Made by a program: the position numbers and the translations under genes
Shown here: one piece after another, positions 51,860-60,742 of the stretch
How the letters are laid out: each line of letters opens with the position of its first letter
Position numbering within the stretch: the stretch's first letter is position 1
From: Microbacterium sp. MYb62
GTDB lineage: Bacteria > Actinomycetota > Actinomycetes > Actinomycetales > Microbacteriaceae
Assembly: GCF_002979475.1 (NCBI RefSeq)
Contig: NZ_PCOY01000002.1
Location: 1-64,000, forward strand
Length of the DNA: 64,000 nucleotides
Direction: 5' to 3'
The notes under the pieces: model-generated
What the model saw: the letters and a program-made list of their open reading frames with translations, nothing else
Databases searched by the model: none
Told to the model about the DNA's origin: nothing

Positions 51860-54019
51860 TCAGACCACCTTCCACACGGTCTCGGTCCGGCCCTGGGTCT
51901 CCACCGTCCCCGCCTCGACGTAGGTGACGATCTCCTGCGTGCGGTCGCGCACGGTCTGGCTCACGTAGATGCCCGGCTCACCCGTGACCGAGCGCACCCG
52001 GTAGGCGAGACTCACCGCGTCACCCCACAGGTCGTAGGCCAGGCTCGTCCGCGCCACCAGACCGCTCGTGACCGTGCCGGTGTCGACACCGGCGCGCAGC
52101 GAGATCTGGGTGCCGTTCTGCGCGTTGAAGCGCTCCAGCACGCCGAGCAGACTCCGCGCGAACTCCACCGTGCGCCGGATGTTGTCGACCCGCGGCACGA
52201 TCAGGCCCGACGACGCCAGGTAGCCGCCGCGCAGTGTGCGCACCTTCTCGACGCCCGCCTTCTCGGCCGCCTCATCGAAGCCGCGCATCAGCGTGTTCAG
52301 GAGTCCGATCTCCTCCTCCGCGCTCAGCCCACGCGCGAGGTCGTCGAATCCGACCAGCTCGGCGAACACGACCGACACGTTCTCGTGCGCCTCGGTGATC
52401 GCCTCGTCGCCCTGCTTGTACTTCGTCGCGACGCTCTCGGGCATGAGGGTGTGCAGCAGCTTCTCGTTCTCCTTCTGCTGCTCCTCGATGAGGTCCTGCT
52501 TGATCCGCAGACTCGACGCCATGTCATTGAAGGCGCTGCCCAGGTCGCCGAACTCGTCGCGCGACCCCTGCGGCACCTGCACATCGAGATCTCCTTCGGC
52601 CACCCGATGCACGGCGCCGACGAGACGGTGGATCGGACGCGTGAACACCTGCGCGAGCAACAGCGACAACAACGAGACTCCGAGCAGGATGCCGAGCAGC
52701 GAGAGCAGCACGTTGCGGGTGAAGACGTTCACGGGCTCGAATGCCTCGGCCGTGTCGATGCGCGCGATCACGACCCAGTCGAGGCCCTCGATCTCCAGGG
52801 GTGAATACGCGGTGACACTCTCGCCGCCGATGAAATCGCGTCCGACGACCGTGCCGCTCCGACCCGCCTGCGCCTCCTGCACGGCCTGGGTGTCGACCGG
52901 CTGGAGCAACACGGTGCCCTTGATCGCGGCGATGCGGTCGACGATGGTCGGGGCCATGCCTCCGCTGATGAGGCGCTGCACGTAGTCGTCCGGATCTTCC
53001 ACGAGCCGGCGTGCGGTGCTGCGCATGAGGTCGTCGCGGCCGACCAGGTAGACCTCGCCGGTGTCACCGAGCCCCTGGGCCTTCCAGTCCTCGTTGCCCG
53101 TCATGACGTCGTTGATCGTGTCGATGGAGATCTGGAACGCCATCGCTCCGGTGATGCCGCTGTCGTTCCCGACCGGTGAGACGACCCACATCGCGGGCAC
53201 GTTGAGGGAGGGGATCCAGCGATCGAAGTCGGTCAGCACGACCGTGTTGACCGAGTTCGTCGCCATCGCCTCGGCGTAGGCTTCCGCCAGTGCGGAGTCG
53301 CGGTAGGGCCCGGTGAGGAGGTTCGTGCCGAGCTCGACCCCTTTGTACGCCGAGAAGGTGACGTCGCCGTCTGTGTTGAGGAGCAGCGCGTCCTCGTACG
53401 CCGCCTCCTGCACGAGCCTGGTGAAGTAGTCGCCGTAGCGCTCGGTCGCCGCAGAGTAGGTGGTGCCGTCCCCGCTGTCGTTGAGAGCGAGCTGCGCGTC
53501 GTAGTCGGTGTCGAAGTCCTGGTTCCCGAGGACGTACTGCCGTTGCACATACTGCCCGGCCGCCGACTCGGGGATGAACGCCGTGTCGCCGTACTCCTCG
53601 CCCGAGCGACCCTCGAGCTCGGGGATGAACACATCCTTGTAGTAGGCCTCAACCTCGGCGCGCTGGCTCTCGTCGAGCTCGATGCCCGCAAGGTCGGCGA
53701 AGCCCGCGTTCACGGCCGCCGACATGCTCTGGGCGCTGAGGTTGCGGCTGTTGAGCGAAGCGTCGCGCCGCACGCTCTCGATCGCCGTCGTGATCTCCGC
53801 CGCCCGCATCGACCGGATGGTGATCAGCTGGTCGACGGCCGAGTCGTGCAGCGACTGCCGTCCGTTCACGAACCCGATCGCTCCGACGATCACCGAGGAG
53901 ACAAGGCTCACCCCGAGCAGCATGATGAGGAGCTTGGACTGGATGCTGAGTCCGGCGCGTCGGAACCGCCCCTTCTTCGCTCCGCTCGCGTCGACCGTGC
54001 CATGTCCGCTGTCGCTCAT
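51860..54019 (-). CDS. Membrane receptor with Cache sensor, HAMP and degenerate class III adenylate/guanylate cyclase domain
   Basis: This 719 aa protein has a membrane helix at about 25-50, an extracellular dCache-like sensor (about 50-430), a second helix (about 435-460), HAMP and coiled coil (about 460-540) and a cyclase domain (547-719). The first metal Asp is Glu554 (FAELVGF, normally FADIVGF), the second is Gly598 (LRGGYLA, normally IGDAYLA), and the catalytic Asn is Ser670, while Arg674 remains. The domain is therefore probably inactive as a cyclase. It lies 2 bp before a MscS channel with a cNMP-like domain. GGAGGGG precedes the ATG at 54019, which is preferred over an ATG five codons upstream. 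Confidence 0.87.
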   Translation of the reverse strand: MSDSGHGTVDASGAKKGRFRRAGLSIQSKLLIMLLGVSLVSSVIVGAIGFVNGRQSLHDSAVDQLITIRSMRAAEITTAIESVRRDASLNSRNLSAQSMSAAVNAGFADLAGIELDESQRAEVEAYYKDVFIPELEGRSGEEYGDTAFIPESAAGQYVQRQYVLGNQDFDTDYDAQLALNDSGDGTTYSAATERYGDYFTRLVQEAAYEDALLLNTDGDVTFSAYKGVELGTNLLTGPYRDSALAEAYAEAMATNSVNTVVLTDFDRWIPSLNVPAMWVVSPVGNDSGITGAMAFQISIDTINDVMTGNEDWKAQGLGDTGEVYLVGRDDLMRSTARRLVEDPDDYVQRLISGGMAPTIVDRIAAIKGTVLLQPVDTQAVQEAQAGRSGTVVGRDFIGGESVTAYSPLEIEGLDWVVIARIDTAEAFEPVNVFTRNVLLSLLGILLGVSLLSLLLAQVFTRPIHRLVGAVHRVAEGDLDVQVPQGSRDEFGDLGSAFNDMASSLRIKQDLIEEQQKENEKLLHTLMPESVATKYKQGDEAITEAHENVSVVFAELVGFDDLARGLSAEEEIGLLNTLMRGFDEAAEKAGVEKVRTLRGGYLASSGLIVPRVDNIRRTVEFARSLLGVLERFNAQNGTQISLRAGVDTGTVTSGLVARTSLAYDLWGDAVSLAYRVRSVTGEPGIYVSQTVRDRTQEIVTYVEAGTVETQGRTETVWKVV

Positions 54020-54123
54020 CTGCCCCTCCGCCATGCGCGTGCTGCGTGAACGGTCCGACGATATCGATATATCGGTCCCGCGGTCTATGGAAACCTGCCA
54101 CTACAGTGGCGACCGGAGGCGAA

Positions 54124-54828
54124 ATGACGACCTGGTGGCCCTATCTGCGCATCGCCGCAGCCGTACTCGCGCTCGCGGCCGTCGTCGCGCAGCTGATCCG
54201 CTCAGTGCAGAACGCCCTCGATGCGACGACCGAGTGGGGCGGCCATCTGCCGACGGTGGCGGCGAACTTCCTCAGCTTCTTCACGATCGAGTCGAACATC
54301 CTCGCCGCGATCGTCCTGCTCATCGCCGCGATCTGGGCCCTCCGCAACCGCGCGACGCCCGATGCCGAACCCCGCTGGCTCGCGGTGCTCCTGGTGTGCG
54401 TCAGCACGTACATGATCGTCACGGGCATCGTCTACAACACGCTGCTGCGGAACGTCGAACTCCCCCAGGGGGTGACCGTGCCCTGGTCGAACGAGGTGCT
54501 GCATGTCGTCATCCCGCTGTTCCTGCTGGCCGATGTGCTGTTCGCGCCGCGCCGACGGGCGCTGGGCTGGAGCACGATCGCCGTCACGGCGATCTTCCCG
54601 CTGGCGTGGGCCGTCTACACGCTGATCCGTGCGAACTTCATCGTCGCTCCGGCGACCGGTCAGCCCTACTGGTACCCGTATCCGTTCCTGAATCCGCACA
54701 CCGTGCCCGGCGGCTACCTCGGTGTCTCCGGATACATCGTCGGCATCGCGATCGCGATCATCGCCGTGGCTGCCGGCGTCGTCTGGGTCGGCAGGCGCCG
54801 CGGCACCACGCCCCCGGTCGTCGCCTGA
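54124..54828 (+). CDS. Pr6Pr-family membrane protein
   Basis: This 234 aa protein has six predicted helices and family blocks FLSFFTIESNILAAIVLLIAA and VYTLIRANFI with YPYPFLNP near residue 190. These match the Pr6Pr/FAR-17a-like membrane family of actinobacteria; the function is unknown. GGAGGCGAA precedes the ATG. It is divergent from the receptor cyclase; ATATCGATAT (54061-54070) sits in the shared promoter region. Confidence 0.82.
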   Translation: MTTWWPYLRIAAAVLALAAVVAQLIRSVQNALDATTEWGGHLPTVAANFLSFFTIESNILAAIVLLIAAIWALRNRATPDAEPRWLAVLLVCVSTYMIVTGIVYNTLLRNVELPQGVTVPWSNEVLHVVIPLFLLADVLFAPRRRALGWSTIAVTAIFPLAWAVYTLIRANFIVAPATGQPYWYPYPFLNPHTVPGGYLGVSGYIVGIAIAIIAVAAGVVWVGRRRGTTPPVVA

Positions 54829-54843
54829 CCCGTCTCGAACGAC

Positions 54844-54880
54844 GACGCCCCTCGCACCCGGGAACGGGTGGAGGGGCGTC
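54844..54880. terminator. Bidirectional hairpin between convergent genes
   Basis: GACGCCCCTC(G)CACCC pairs with GGGTGGAGGGGCGTC around GGGAAC, a 15 bp stem with a single bulged G. It lies between genes ending at 54828 and 54898. Confidence 0.85.
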
Positions 54881-54897
54881 ATCGAACCGGGCGATGG

Positions 54898-56322
54898 TCA
54901 GGCGGTGGCGAGTGCCTCGCGGTCATCGTCATGCGGCTGGCCCGCGATGATCCGCGCCGCCTCGGTGGCATCCGGATCCACGTCGAGGTACCGCTCGAGG
55001 GAGTCGTCGAGCTCCTCGAGCCACGGCGTGTGGTGCACGACCGCGATGGTGCCGGTCATGACCGACTCGTAGATGCGGTCGCGGTAGCCCATGATGTCTT
55101 CCTTCTTGTCGTGCTTCCACGCGAGGAAGATCTCGACGACCCGGTCGATGTCGAACTCCGGGTAGTCGGTGAGCTGCAGCAGGTCGCGGATGTAGTCGGC
55201 CTGGAAGCGGATCTCCGCCGCGGCCGAATCGATCTGCGCGAAGCGCGCGCGCCACTCGGCGATGGATGCGGTGCGCTCCTGCTCGTCGGGCAGCGCGAGG
55301 CGGCCGAGGATCAGGTCGCGCACATACCAGGCCTGCACATCGAACATGTTGAACGTGAACCACTGGTCCTGCGCGCCGAGATACGTCAGACGCGGGTTGC
55401 CCTGCCACACCACGCCCCGGTACAGGCCGTCGGGGTAGACGTTGTTCGGCGAGGAGAGTGCGAGGTCGTCGGGCAGGAACGGGTACTTGTGCAGATATCC
55501 GGTGCACAGGATCACGGCATCGACGTGCTTCGAGGTGCCGTCGGCGAAGAACGCGGTGCTGCCCTCGAAACGCTCGACCATCGGGCGCTCCTCGATGCCC
55601 TCGGGCCAGTCGTAGCCCATGGGCGCCGACCGGAAGCTCGCCGTGACCGAACGGGCACCCATCTTGAACGCCTGGCTCCCGATGTCCTCCGCGGAGTAGC
55701 TCGCACCGATCACGAGCACGTCCTTGTCCTCGAACGCCTCCGCGCCCCGGAAGTCGTGGGCGTGGCTGATGTAGCCGGGGAAGGTCTCGATGCCGGGGAA
55801 GTCGGGCACGTTCGGGAAGGAGAAGTGACCGCTGGCGATGATGACCCGATCGAACTCCTCGGTGGTCGACTCGCCGGTGGGCAGATCCTCACTGGTGAGC
55901 GTGAAGACCTCGCGCTCACCGTCGAACTCGATCCAGCGCACCACGGTCTGGAAGCGGATCAGATCGCGCACGTCGCTCTTCTCCAGGCGACCCGCGATGT
56001 AGTCCCACAGCACCGGACGCGGCGGGTAGGAGGAGATGGGGCGGCCGAAGTGCTCGTCGAAGCTGTAGTCCGCGAACTCCAGCGCCTCCTTCGGGCCGTT
56101 CGACCACAGGTTGCGGTACATGCTGGAGTGCACCGGTTCGCCGAACTCATCCAATCCGGTGCGCCAGGTGAAGTTCCACTGTCCACCCCAGTCAGCCTGC
56201 TTCTCGAAGCAGACCAGGTCGGGGATCTCCGCCCCCGCACGGGCGGCGGACTCGAAGGCCCGCAGCTGCGCCATCCCCGAGGGGCCGGCGCCGATGATCG
56301 CTACTCGTTCTCTACTCGTCAC
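54898..56322 (-). CDS. Flavin-containing monooxygenase, trimethylamine monooxygenase-like
   Basis: This 474 aa enzyme has the FAD motif GAGPSG (11-16), the FMO fingerprint FPGYISHAHDF (181-191), the NADPH motif IGASYSAED (205-213), and the bacterial Tmm-type segments WGGQWN and MYRNLWSNGPKEALEFADY. It would oxidise a tertiary amine such as trimethylamine to its N-oxide with NADPH and oxygen. TMAO is an osmolyte and betaine-type importers lie elsewhere in the window. Start is GTG at 56322 with AGGA upstream. Other nucleophilic amines or sulfur compounds are possible substrates. Confidence 0.85.
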   Translation of the reverse strand: MTSRERVAIIGAGPSGMAQLRAFESAARAGAEIPDLVCFEKQADWGGQWNFTWRTGLDEFGEPVHSSMYRNLWSNGPKEALEFADYSFDEHFGRPISSYPPRPVLWDYIAGRLEKSDVRDLIRFQTVVRWIEFDGEREVFTLTSEDLPTGESTTEEFDRVIIASGHFSFPNVPDFPGIETFPGYISHAHDFRGAEAFEDKDVLVIGASYSAEDIGSQAFKMGARSVTASFRSAPMGYDWPEGIEERPMVERFEGSTAFFADGTSKHVDAVILCTGYLHKYPFLPDDLALSSPNNVYPDGLYRGVVWQGNPRLTYLGAQDQWFTFNMFDVQAWYVRDLILGRLALPDEQERTASIAEWRARFAQIDSAAAEIRFQADYIRDLLQLTDYPEFDIDRVVEIFLAWKHDKKEDIMGYRDRIYESVMTGTIAVVHHTPWLEELDDSLERYLDVDPDATEAARIIAGQPHDDDREALATA

Positions 56323-56548
56323 GTATCGTCCTCATACTCTTCAGTCATGTATCGGGCGCGGCCGCATCCGAGCGAGGAACAGTTCTGTCCCGGTGGGAGC
56401 GGAAATGCTCGACCTGCCCGGAAAGCGGCTGCTCTTCGACGTTAGCAGGGTCGGTCCGTGGGCGATGGCGACGATCATCCGCTGGATGTACGACGTGGGT
56501 ACTCCAGTCCGATGCCCGCCGACAGACCCCCGTCGTAGCGTGGATGTC

Positions 56549-56851
56549 ATGTCAACCACTGCCTCTGCCCCCGTCACTGCCACGCCGTCCGCCCCCGCAT
56601 CGTCCACCGCGAAGGGCACAGCCAGCCTCGTTCTGGGGATCTGCTCCCTGTTCGCCGGCTGGACCTTCTTCGCGCCCGCCGTCGGACTCATCCTCGGGAT
56701 CGTGTCACTGCGAGGAGAACCACGTGCACGAACTCAGGCGACATGGGGGGTCGCCCTCAACGCGATCGCCATGAGCATCTGGGTCATCCTGACGATCCTC
56801 GCCCTCACGTTCGGATGGATCGCGGCCACATCGACGGTGTTCGGCCAGTAA
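56549..56851 (+). CDS. DUF4190-type small membrane protein
   Basis: This 100 aa protein has a Ser/Thr/Ala/Pro-rich tail of about 20 residues followed by two membrane segments (GTASLVLGICSLFAGWTFFA and MSIWVILTILALTFGW). The loop between them, LILGIVSLRGEPRAR, is the usual DUF4190 turn. Function unknown. It may end at the 8 bp hairpin CCGCACCG/CGGTGCGG (56857-56892). Confidence 0.75.
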   Translation: MSTTASAPVTATPSAPASSTAKGTASLVLGICSLFAGWTFFAPAVGLILGIVSLRGEPRARTQATWGVALNAIAMSIWVILTILALTFGWIAATSTVFGQ

Positions 56852-56951
56852 CGACACCGCACCGCCGCAGAACGCGGCATCCGCCGGTGCGGGCTACCAG
56901 CCGCCGCCTTCAGGCGTGAAGGTCGCGAGCACAGGTTCACTCATATAGTGA

Positions 56952-57059
56952 GGGGTCGTCGCCCTGGCCTCGCGCGAGACAGGCTGGAACGAGGTCACCG
57001 ACACCGCGGGCGCGATCGGTGAAGGGATCGGAGACACGTGGAACGCGATCTTCGGATGA
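56952..57059 (+). pseudogene. Remnant of a coding sequence (35 codons) upstream of a membrane-protein gene
   Basis: The frame reads GVVALASRETGWNEVTDTAG and continues to TWNAIFG and a TGA at 57057. It is protein-like, resembling the helical Gly/Trp-rich ends of secreted WXG/LXG-type or RHS-associated proteins, but has no start codon; stop codons at 56946 and 56949 precede it. It ends 5 bp before the next gene, as if it were the last piece of a deleted operon partner. Confidence 0.4.
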
Positions 57060-57063
57060 CGCG

Positions 57064-57939
57064 ATGAGGGCTCCGCGCCCGATGCCGACCACGCGCCTGG
57101 AGGCGCTCCTCGGTAGGCGAGGCGCCGCCGTGGCCCTGTGGCTGAGTGCGGCTCTCACTGTGGCGGTCTCCGCGTTGCTGTGGGGCGCTGTTCTCGAACG
57201 TCCCCTCGCATCCAGCCTGGCGTCGATGGTGCCGATCCTCGTCTCGATCCCGATCGTGTGCTGGGCGTTTGTCGTGTTCCAGTTCGTGACGACGAGAGCG
57301 CGGCGCACAGGACCGGCCCAGATCAGCGCCGCGCGAGACACTCTCCCGCACGGCATCCTCATCCCCGGTCGCCGAGGCCACACCCTTGCGCTGCTCGCTG
57401 CCGTGGGCACCGCTGCGGCGTTCTGTGTGATCGCCGCGGTGACGACGAGCGGCGGATGGTCGATCACCTGGGGCACGGCCGCCGCTCTTTGCGTTATCGC
57501 GACGGTGAGTACGGGGATCGCTGCAGCGCACCCTCGCAGACTCATCCTGCATCCGAACGGTCTCGGCTCTGCCTCGTTCCTCTCCGACGCCGCGGTGCAG
57601 TGGCACGACATCGAGGCGATCGAGTTCACCGAGGGTGCTGCGGGGATGATGGTGCTTCGCGTGCACGCCGCGCCGACCGCGACGTCATTCGAGTCGGTCT
57701 GGCGACACCCCTTCTTCCGACGTAAGAAGTCCTTCGACGTCGAGCCGTTGTCGCTCGGGATCGACGGAACTCTGATCTGGCTGGCCCTGCGACTGTACGC
57801 CACAGACCCCGCCGCCCGGCAAGAGCTCGCCTCCGGTCGCGCGCCCGCGCGTCTCTTCGATCCCGTGACAGCCACGGCCGTGCCGTTCGCCGTCGCACAC
57901 CCCGTGATCGACGTGTTTCGACCCGCCCCTCGGCGCTGA
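57064..57939 (+). CDS. Hypothetical membrane protein with PH-like C-terminal domain
   Basis: This 291 aa protein has four hydrophobic segments (about 20-35, 45-75, 105-125, 130-155) followed by a soluble beta-rich part, RLILHPNGLGSASFLSDAAVQWHDIEAIEFTEG. That layout is typical of actinobacterial membrane proteins with a PH-like domain. No named family is recognised. ATG candidates are at 57064 and 57082. The preceding 35-codon remnant may be a lost partner gene. A short hydrophilic C-terminus ends in FRPAPRR. Confidence 0.68.
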   Translation: MRAPRPMPTTRLEALLGRRGAAVALWLSAALTVAVSALLWGAVLERPLASSLASMVPILVSIPIVCWAFVVFQFVTTRARRTGPAQISAARDTLPHGILIPGRRGHTLALLAAVGTAAAFCVIAAVTTSGGWSITWGTAAALCVIATVSTGIAAAHPRRLILHPNGLGSASFLSDAAVQWHDIEAIEFTEGAAGMMVLRVHAAPTATSFESVWRHPFFRRKKSFDVEPLSLGIDGTLIWLALRLYATDPAARQELASGRAPARLFDPVTATAVPFAVAHPVIDVFRPAPRR

Positions 57940-58286
57940 TCGTTGCTCGTAGACGACGCGCTTCAGACCAGCCGCAGCCAGTGGTTGCCGCGTCCCGGCT
58001 GTCCCCGCGGGCAAGCCGGCGTATCCGTCGAGGGATACGCGTCGTTCGCCGATGTACTGCCCCGTTTCGGGGTGGATGATGAACGGAGGTCGCATGACGG
58101 CTGTAGAGCGACTCGAACACCGCCGGTTCGCGGATCGAGCGTTCACTCACCTCGTTGTCGGGGCTCACATCCGTATTGCTCGATTCCTTCGATCAGGTTC
58201 ACGGCAATTCTGGCGGAGCGTCCTCCCCGATACGACGACTACCCTGGCTGGGGGGAGAAGCGCCGTGCTCCTCAGGAGGAGAGAGC
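57940..58286. other. Intergenic region before the MoxR operon
   Basis: A minus-strand frame over 57955-58095 (MRPPFIIHPETGQYIGERRV onward) looks somewhat protein-like but runs into the neighbouring gene and lacks a family match, so it is not called. The plus-strand part 58170-58286 should carry the MoxR operon promoter; TACCCT near 58242 is a possible -10, and GGAGGA lies before the MoxR start. Nothing else is evident. Confidence 0.4.
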
Positions 58287-59372
58287 ATGCACGATCTGAA
58301 CGCCGCATCCCCGCAGCCGGTGGCGCCACCGCCTCCGCCCGCTCCCGCGCAGGCCCCTGCACCGGCAGCCGCCGCTCCCGCGAACACCGCGCCGACCGCT
58401 GCCGAGATGGCCAGGGCCACAGAGGTGCTGCGGATCATCTCCGCCTCGTACTCGGCGAAGATGGTCGGCCAGGACCGGCTGCGCACGAGTCTGCTCGTCT
58501 CGCTCATCGCCGGCGGCCACATTCTGCTCGAGAGCGTCCCTGGCCTGGCGAAGACCACCGCGGCCAGCACCCTCGCCGACACCGTGAAGGCGCAGTTCAA
58601 GCGCATCCAGTGCACGCCCGACCTGCTGCCGAGCGACATCACGGGCAACCAGATCTACGACGCCGCGACGGGCTCGTTCCGCACGGTGCTGGGCCCTGTG
58701 CACGCGAACTTCGTGCTGCTCGACGAGATCAACCGCTCCAGCGCGAAGACCCAGAGCGCCATGCTCGAGGCGATGCAGGAGCACCAGACGACCATCGGCG
58801 GAGAGATCCATCACCTGCCGAAGCCGTTCCTCGTGATCGCGACGCAGAACCCCATCGAGCAGGAGGGCACGTACGAACTGCCCGAGGCGCAGATGGATCG
58901 CTTCCTGCTCAAGGAGATCGTCGAGTACCCGAGCCCCGCCGAGGAGCTCGAGGTGCTCAGCCGCATCGATTCCGGCGTGCTCGACCCCGATCGGCATGTG
59001 GCGAGCGCCGTCAGCCTCGACGACGTGCACCTGCTGCAGGATGTCGCGAGCCGCATCTACGTCGACCCCGCGATCCGCAACTACATCGTCTCGATCGCCT
59101 ACGTCACCAGGAACCCGGCGCCGTACATCGGCGAGGAGCGCGCGCGCTTCATCAAGTACGGCGCGAGCCCTCGTGCGAGCATCGCCTTCCTGCAGGCATC
59201 GCGGGCGCTGGCCCTTCTCAAGGGTCGCTCGCACGTGCTGCCGGAAGACATCCGCGAGCTGCGGCACCTCGTGCTGCGCCACCGCGTGCTCCTCACCTTC
59301 GAAGCCGACGCCGAGGGCGTGCGCAGCGAGGAGATCATCGACCAGATCTTCGCGTCGGTCCCGACGCCCTGA
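58287..59372 (+). CDS. MoxR-family AAA+ ATPase
   Basis: This 361 aa protein has a Pro/Ala-rich disordered N-terminus (about 8-36) and a MoxR AAA+ core. Walker A is ESVPGLAKTT (82-91), Walker B is FVLLDEINRSSAKTQSAMLE, and sensor 1 is FLVIATQNPIEQEGTYELPEAQ. MoxR proteins act as chaperones that insert cofactors or assemble partners together with VWA-domain proteins, which follow in this operon. GGAGGA precedes the ATG. First gene of a seven-gene run with overlapping codons. Confidence 0.93.
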   Translation: MHDLNAASPQPVAPPPPPAPAQAPAPAAAAPANTAPTAAEMARATEVLRIISASYSAKMVGQDRLRTSLLVSLIAGGHILLESVPGLAKTTAASTLADTVKAQFKRIQCTPDLLPSDITGNQIYDAATGSFRTVLGPVHANFVLLDEINRSSAKTQSAMLEAMQEHQTTIGGEIHHLPKPFLVIATQNPIEQEGTYELPEAQMDRFLLKEIVEYPSPAEELEVLSRIDSGVLDPDRHVASAVSLDDVHLLQDVASRIYVDPAIRNYIVSIAYVTRNPAPYIGEERARFIKYGASPRASIAFLQASRALALLKGRSHVLPEDIRELRHLVLRHRVLLTFEADAEGVRSEEIIDQIFASVPTP

Positions 59373-59379
59373 CCTTTCG

Positions 59380-60267
59380 ATGGCCAGCCTGATCACGCAG
59401 GTGAAGAGCAAGCTCTTCATCCACTCGACGCGCAAGTCGCTGCACGCGCTCGACGGCGCCTACGCGTCGCTGCTGCACGGGCGGAGCCTCGACTTCGAAG
59501 ACCTGCGCAAGTACGAATACGGCGATCAGGTGCGCGACATCGACTGGCGGGCGACCGCACGCCTGGGCACGCCGCTCGTCAAACGGCATCGTGCGACGCG
59601 GATGCACACCGTGCTGTTCGTGGTCGACACCGGCCGTTCGATGTCGGCACTCGCAGAGGACGAGCGGGCCAAGAAGGACCTGGCGATCCTCGCCACCGGG
59701 GTGCTCGGCGTGCTGGCCCTGCGACACGGCGACGACTTCACCACGGTCTACGGCGACGCGTCGAAGGTGCGGCGCCTGGCGCCCGGCCGCAGCGAAGGTG
59801 CGCTGGAGCACGCGCTGCGCACGATCGACCGGGCCATCGACGAGAGCACCGCACCGAGCGACCGCGACGCGCTCCTGTCGTTCGTCACACGCACGATCGC
59901 CCGCCGCATGATCGTGGTGGTGATCACCGACGAGGCCCCCGTCACGGACGAGACCGAGCGGATGCTGCGCCGTCTGCGCGTGCAGCACGATGTGCTGTGG
60001 CTCACCCTGCGAGACGCGGAACCCGTGCTGGATCACGCGACCGGACGCATCCGCAGCGACGTGGACAGCCGCTGGCAGGTGCCGGCCTTCGTGCAGGGCG
60101 ACCGCAGCATCGTGCAGGAGCTGACCGCTCAGCGCGAAGCCGACGCCGCCCGCCTCGCCGAGATGCTCACCCGCATGGAGATCAGTCACTCCGCATTGAG
60201 CGGGCAGGACGACGCCGTCGCGCAGCTGCTGCAGCTGCTGAACCGGAGGTCGAATGCCCGGCTCTGA
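59380..60267 (+). CDS. DUF58 protein
   Basis: This 295 aa soluble protein has the DUF58 signature YGDQVRDIDWRATARLGTPLVK (about residues 47-68) and a following VWA-like fold opening FVVDTGRSMSA. It is the usual partner of MoxR and presumably binds it. It begins 7 bp after the MoxR stop and overlaps the next gene by 14 bp. Confidence 0.9.
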   Translation: MASLITQVKSKLFIHSTRKSLHALDGAYASLLHGRSLDFEDLRKYEYGDQVRDIDWRATARLGTPLVKRHRATRMHTVLFVVDTGRSMSALAEDERAKKDLAILATGVLGVLALRHGDDFTTVYGDASKVRRLAPGRSEGALEHALRTIDRAIDESTAPSDRDALLSFVTRTIARRMIVVVITDEAPVTDETERMLRRLRVQHDVLWLTLRDAEPVLDHATGRIRSDVDSRWQVPAFVQGDRSIVQELTAQREADAARLAEMLTRMEISHSALSGQDDAVAQLLQLLNRRSNARL

Positions 60268-60742
60268 CGAGCTCTACCCGCCGGCCCAGTACGGCTGGGG
60301 CTGGATGCTGCTCGCGATCGGCATCCTGGCCCTGCTGGTCGTGGGCGCCTGGCTGCTGATCGTGCTCACCCGTCCGCGACGCACGATATCGGTCGCCGAG
60401 ACCGGCGGGTATCCCCCGCTGATCGTCGATGTCCTGTCGCAGCTGCGCACGGAATACATGGCGCGCATCCAGCAGATCGAGACCGACTACCGTGAGCGGC
60501 GACTCTCCGCGCGGCAGGCCAATCTCGAGCTGAGCCGCGTCGTCCGCACCTTCGTGAACGAGTACAGCGGCCTGGAGGCCCCGGTGCTCGCACTCGACGA
60601 CCTCGTCGCCCGGGGCGTCCACCCCGCCCTGATCGACGCGATGGGCAGGCACTACTACCCGAGCATCTTCCGGCAGGGACCCCCGATCGACCCCGTCGCC
60701 GGCGCCGAGGCCGCCAGGGCGGTGGTGCGCTCATGGCACTAG
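60254..60742 (+). CDS. Small single-pass membrane protein of the MoxR operon
   Basis: This 162 aa protein has one hydrophobic helix (about 12-36, MLLAIGILALLVVGAWLLIVL) and a cytoplasmic helical domain with MARIQQIETDYRERRLSARQ and LSRVVRTFVNEYSG. This gene occupies the slot between DUF58 and the first VWA gene in many actinobacterial MoxR operons. Its function is unknown; it may anchor the complex. It ends by overlapping the VWA start by 10 bp. Confidence 0.8.
   Translation: MPGSDELYPPAQYGWGWMLLAIGILALLVVGAWLLIVLTRPRRTISVAETGGYPPLIVDVLSQLRTEYMARIQQIETDYRERRLSARQANLELSRVVRTFVNEYSGLEAPVLALDDLVARGVHPALIDAMGRHYYPSIFRQGPPIDPVAGAEAARAVVRSWH

Noticed and set aside
57685..58146. Minus-strand frame with a protein-like stretch beginning MRPPFIIHPETGQY
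   Set aside because: Most of the frame is antisense to a better supported membrane-protein gene, no ribosome-binding site is evident and no family is recognised.
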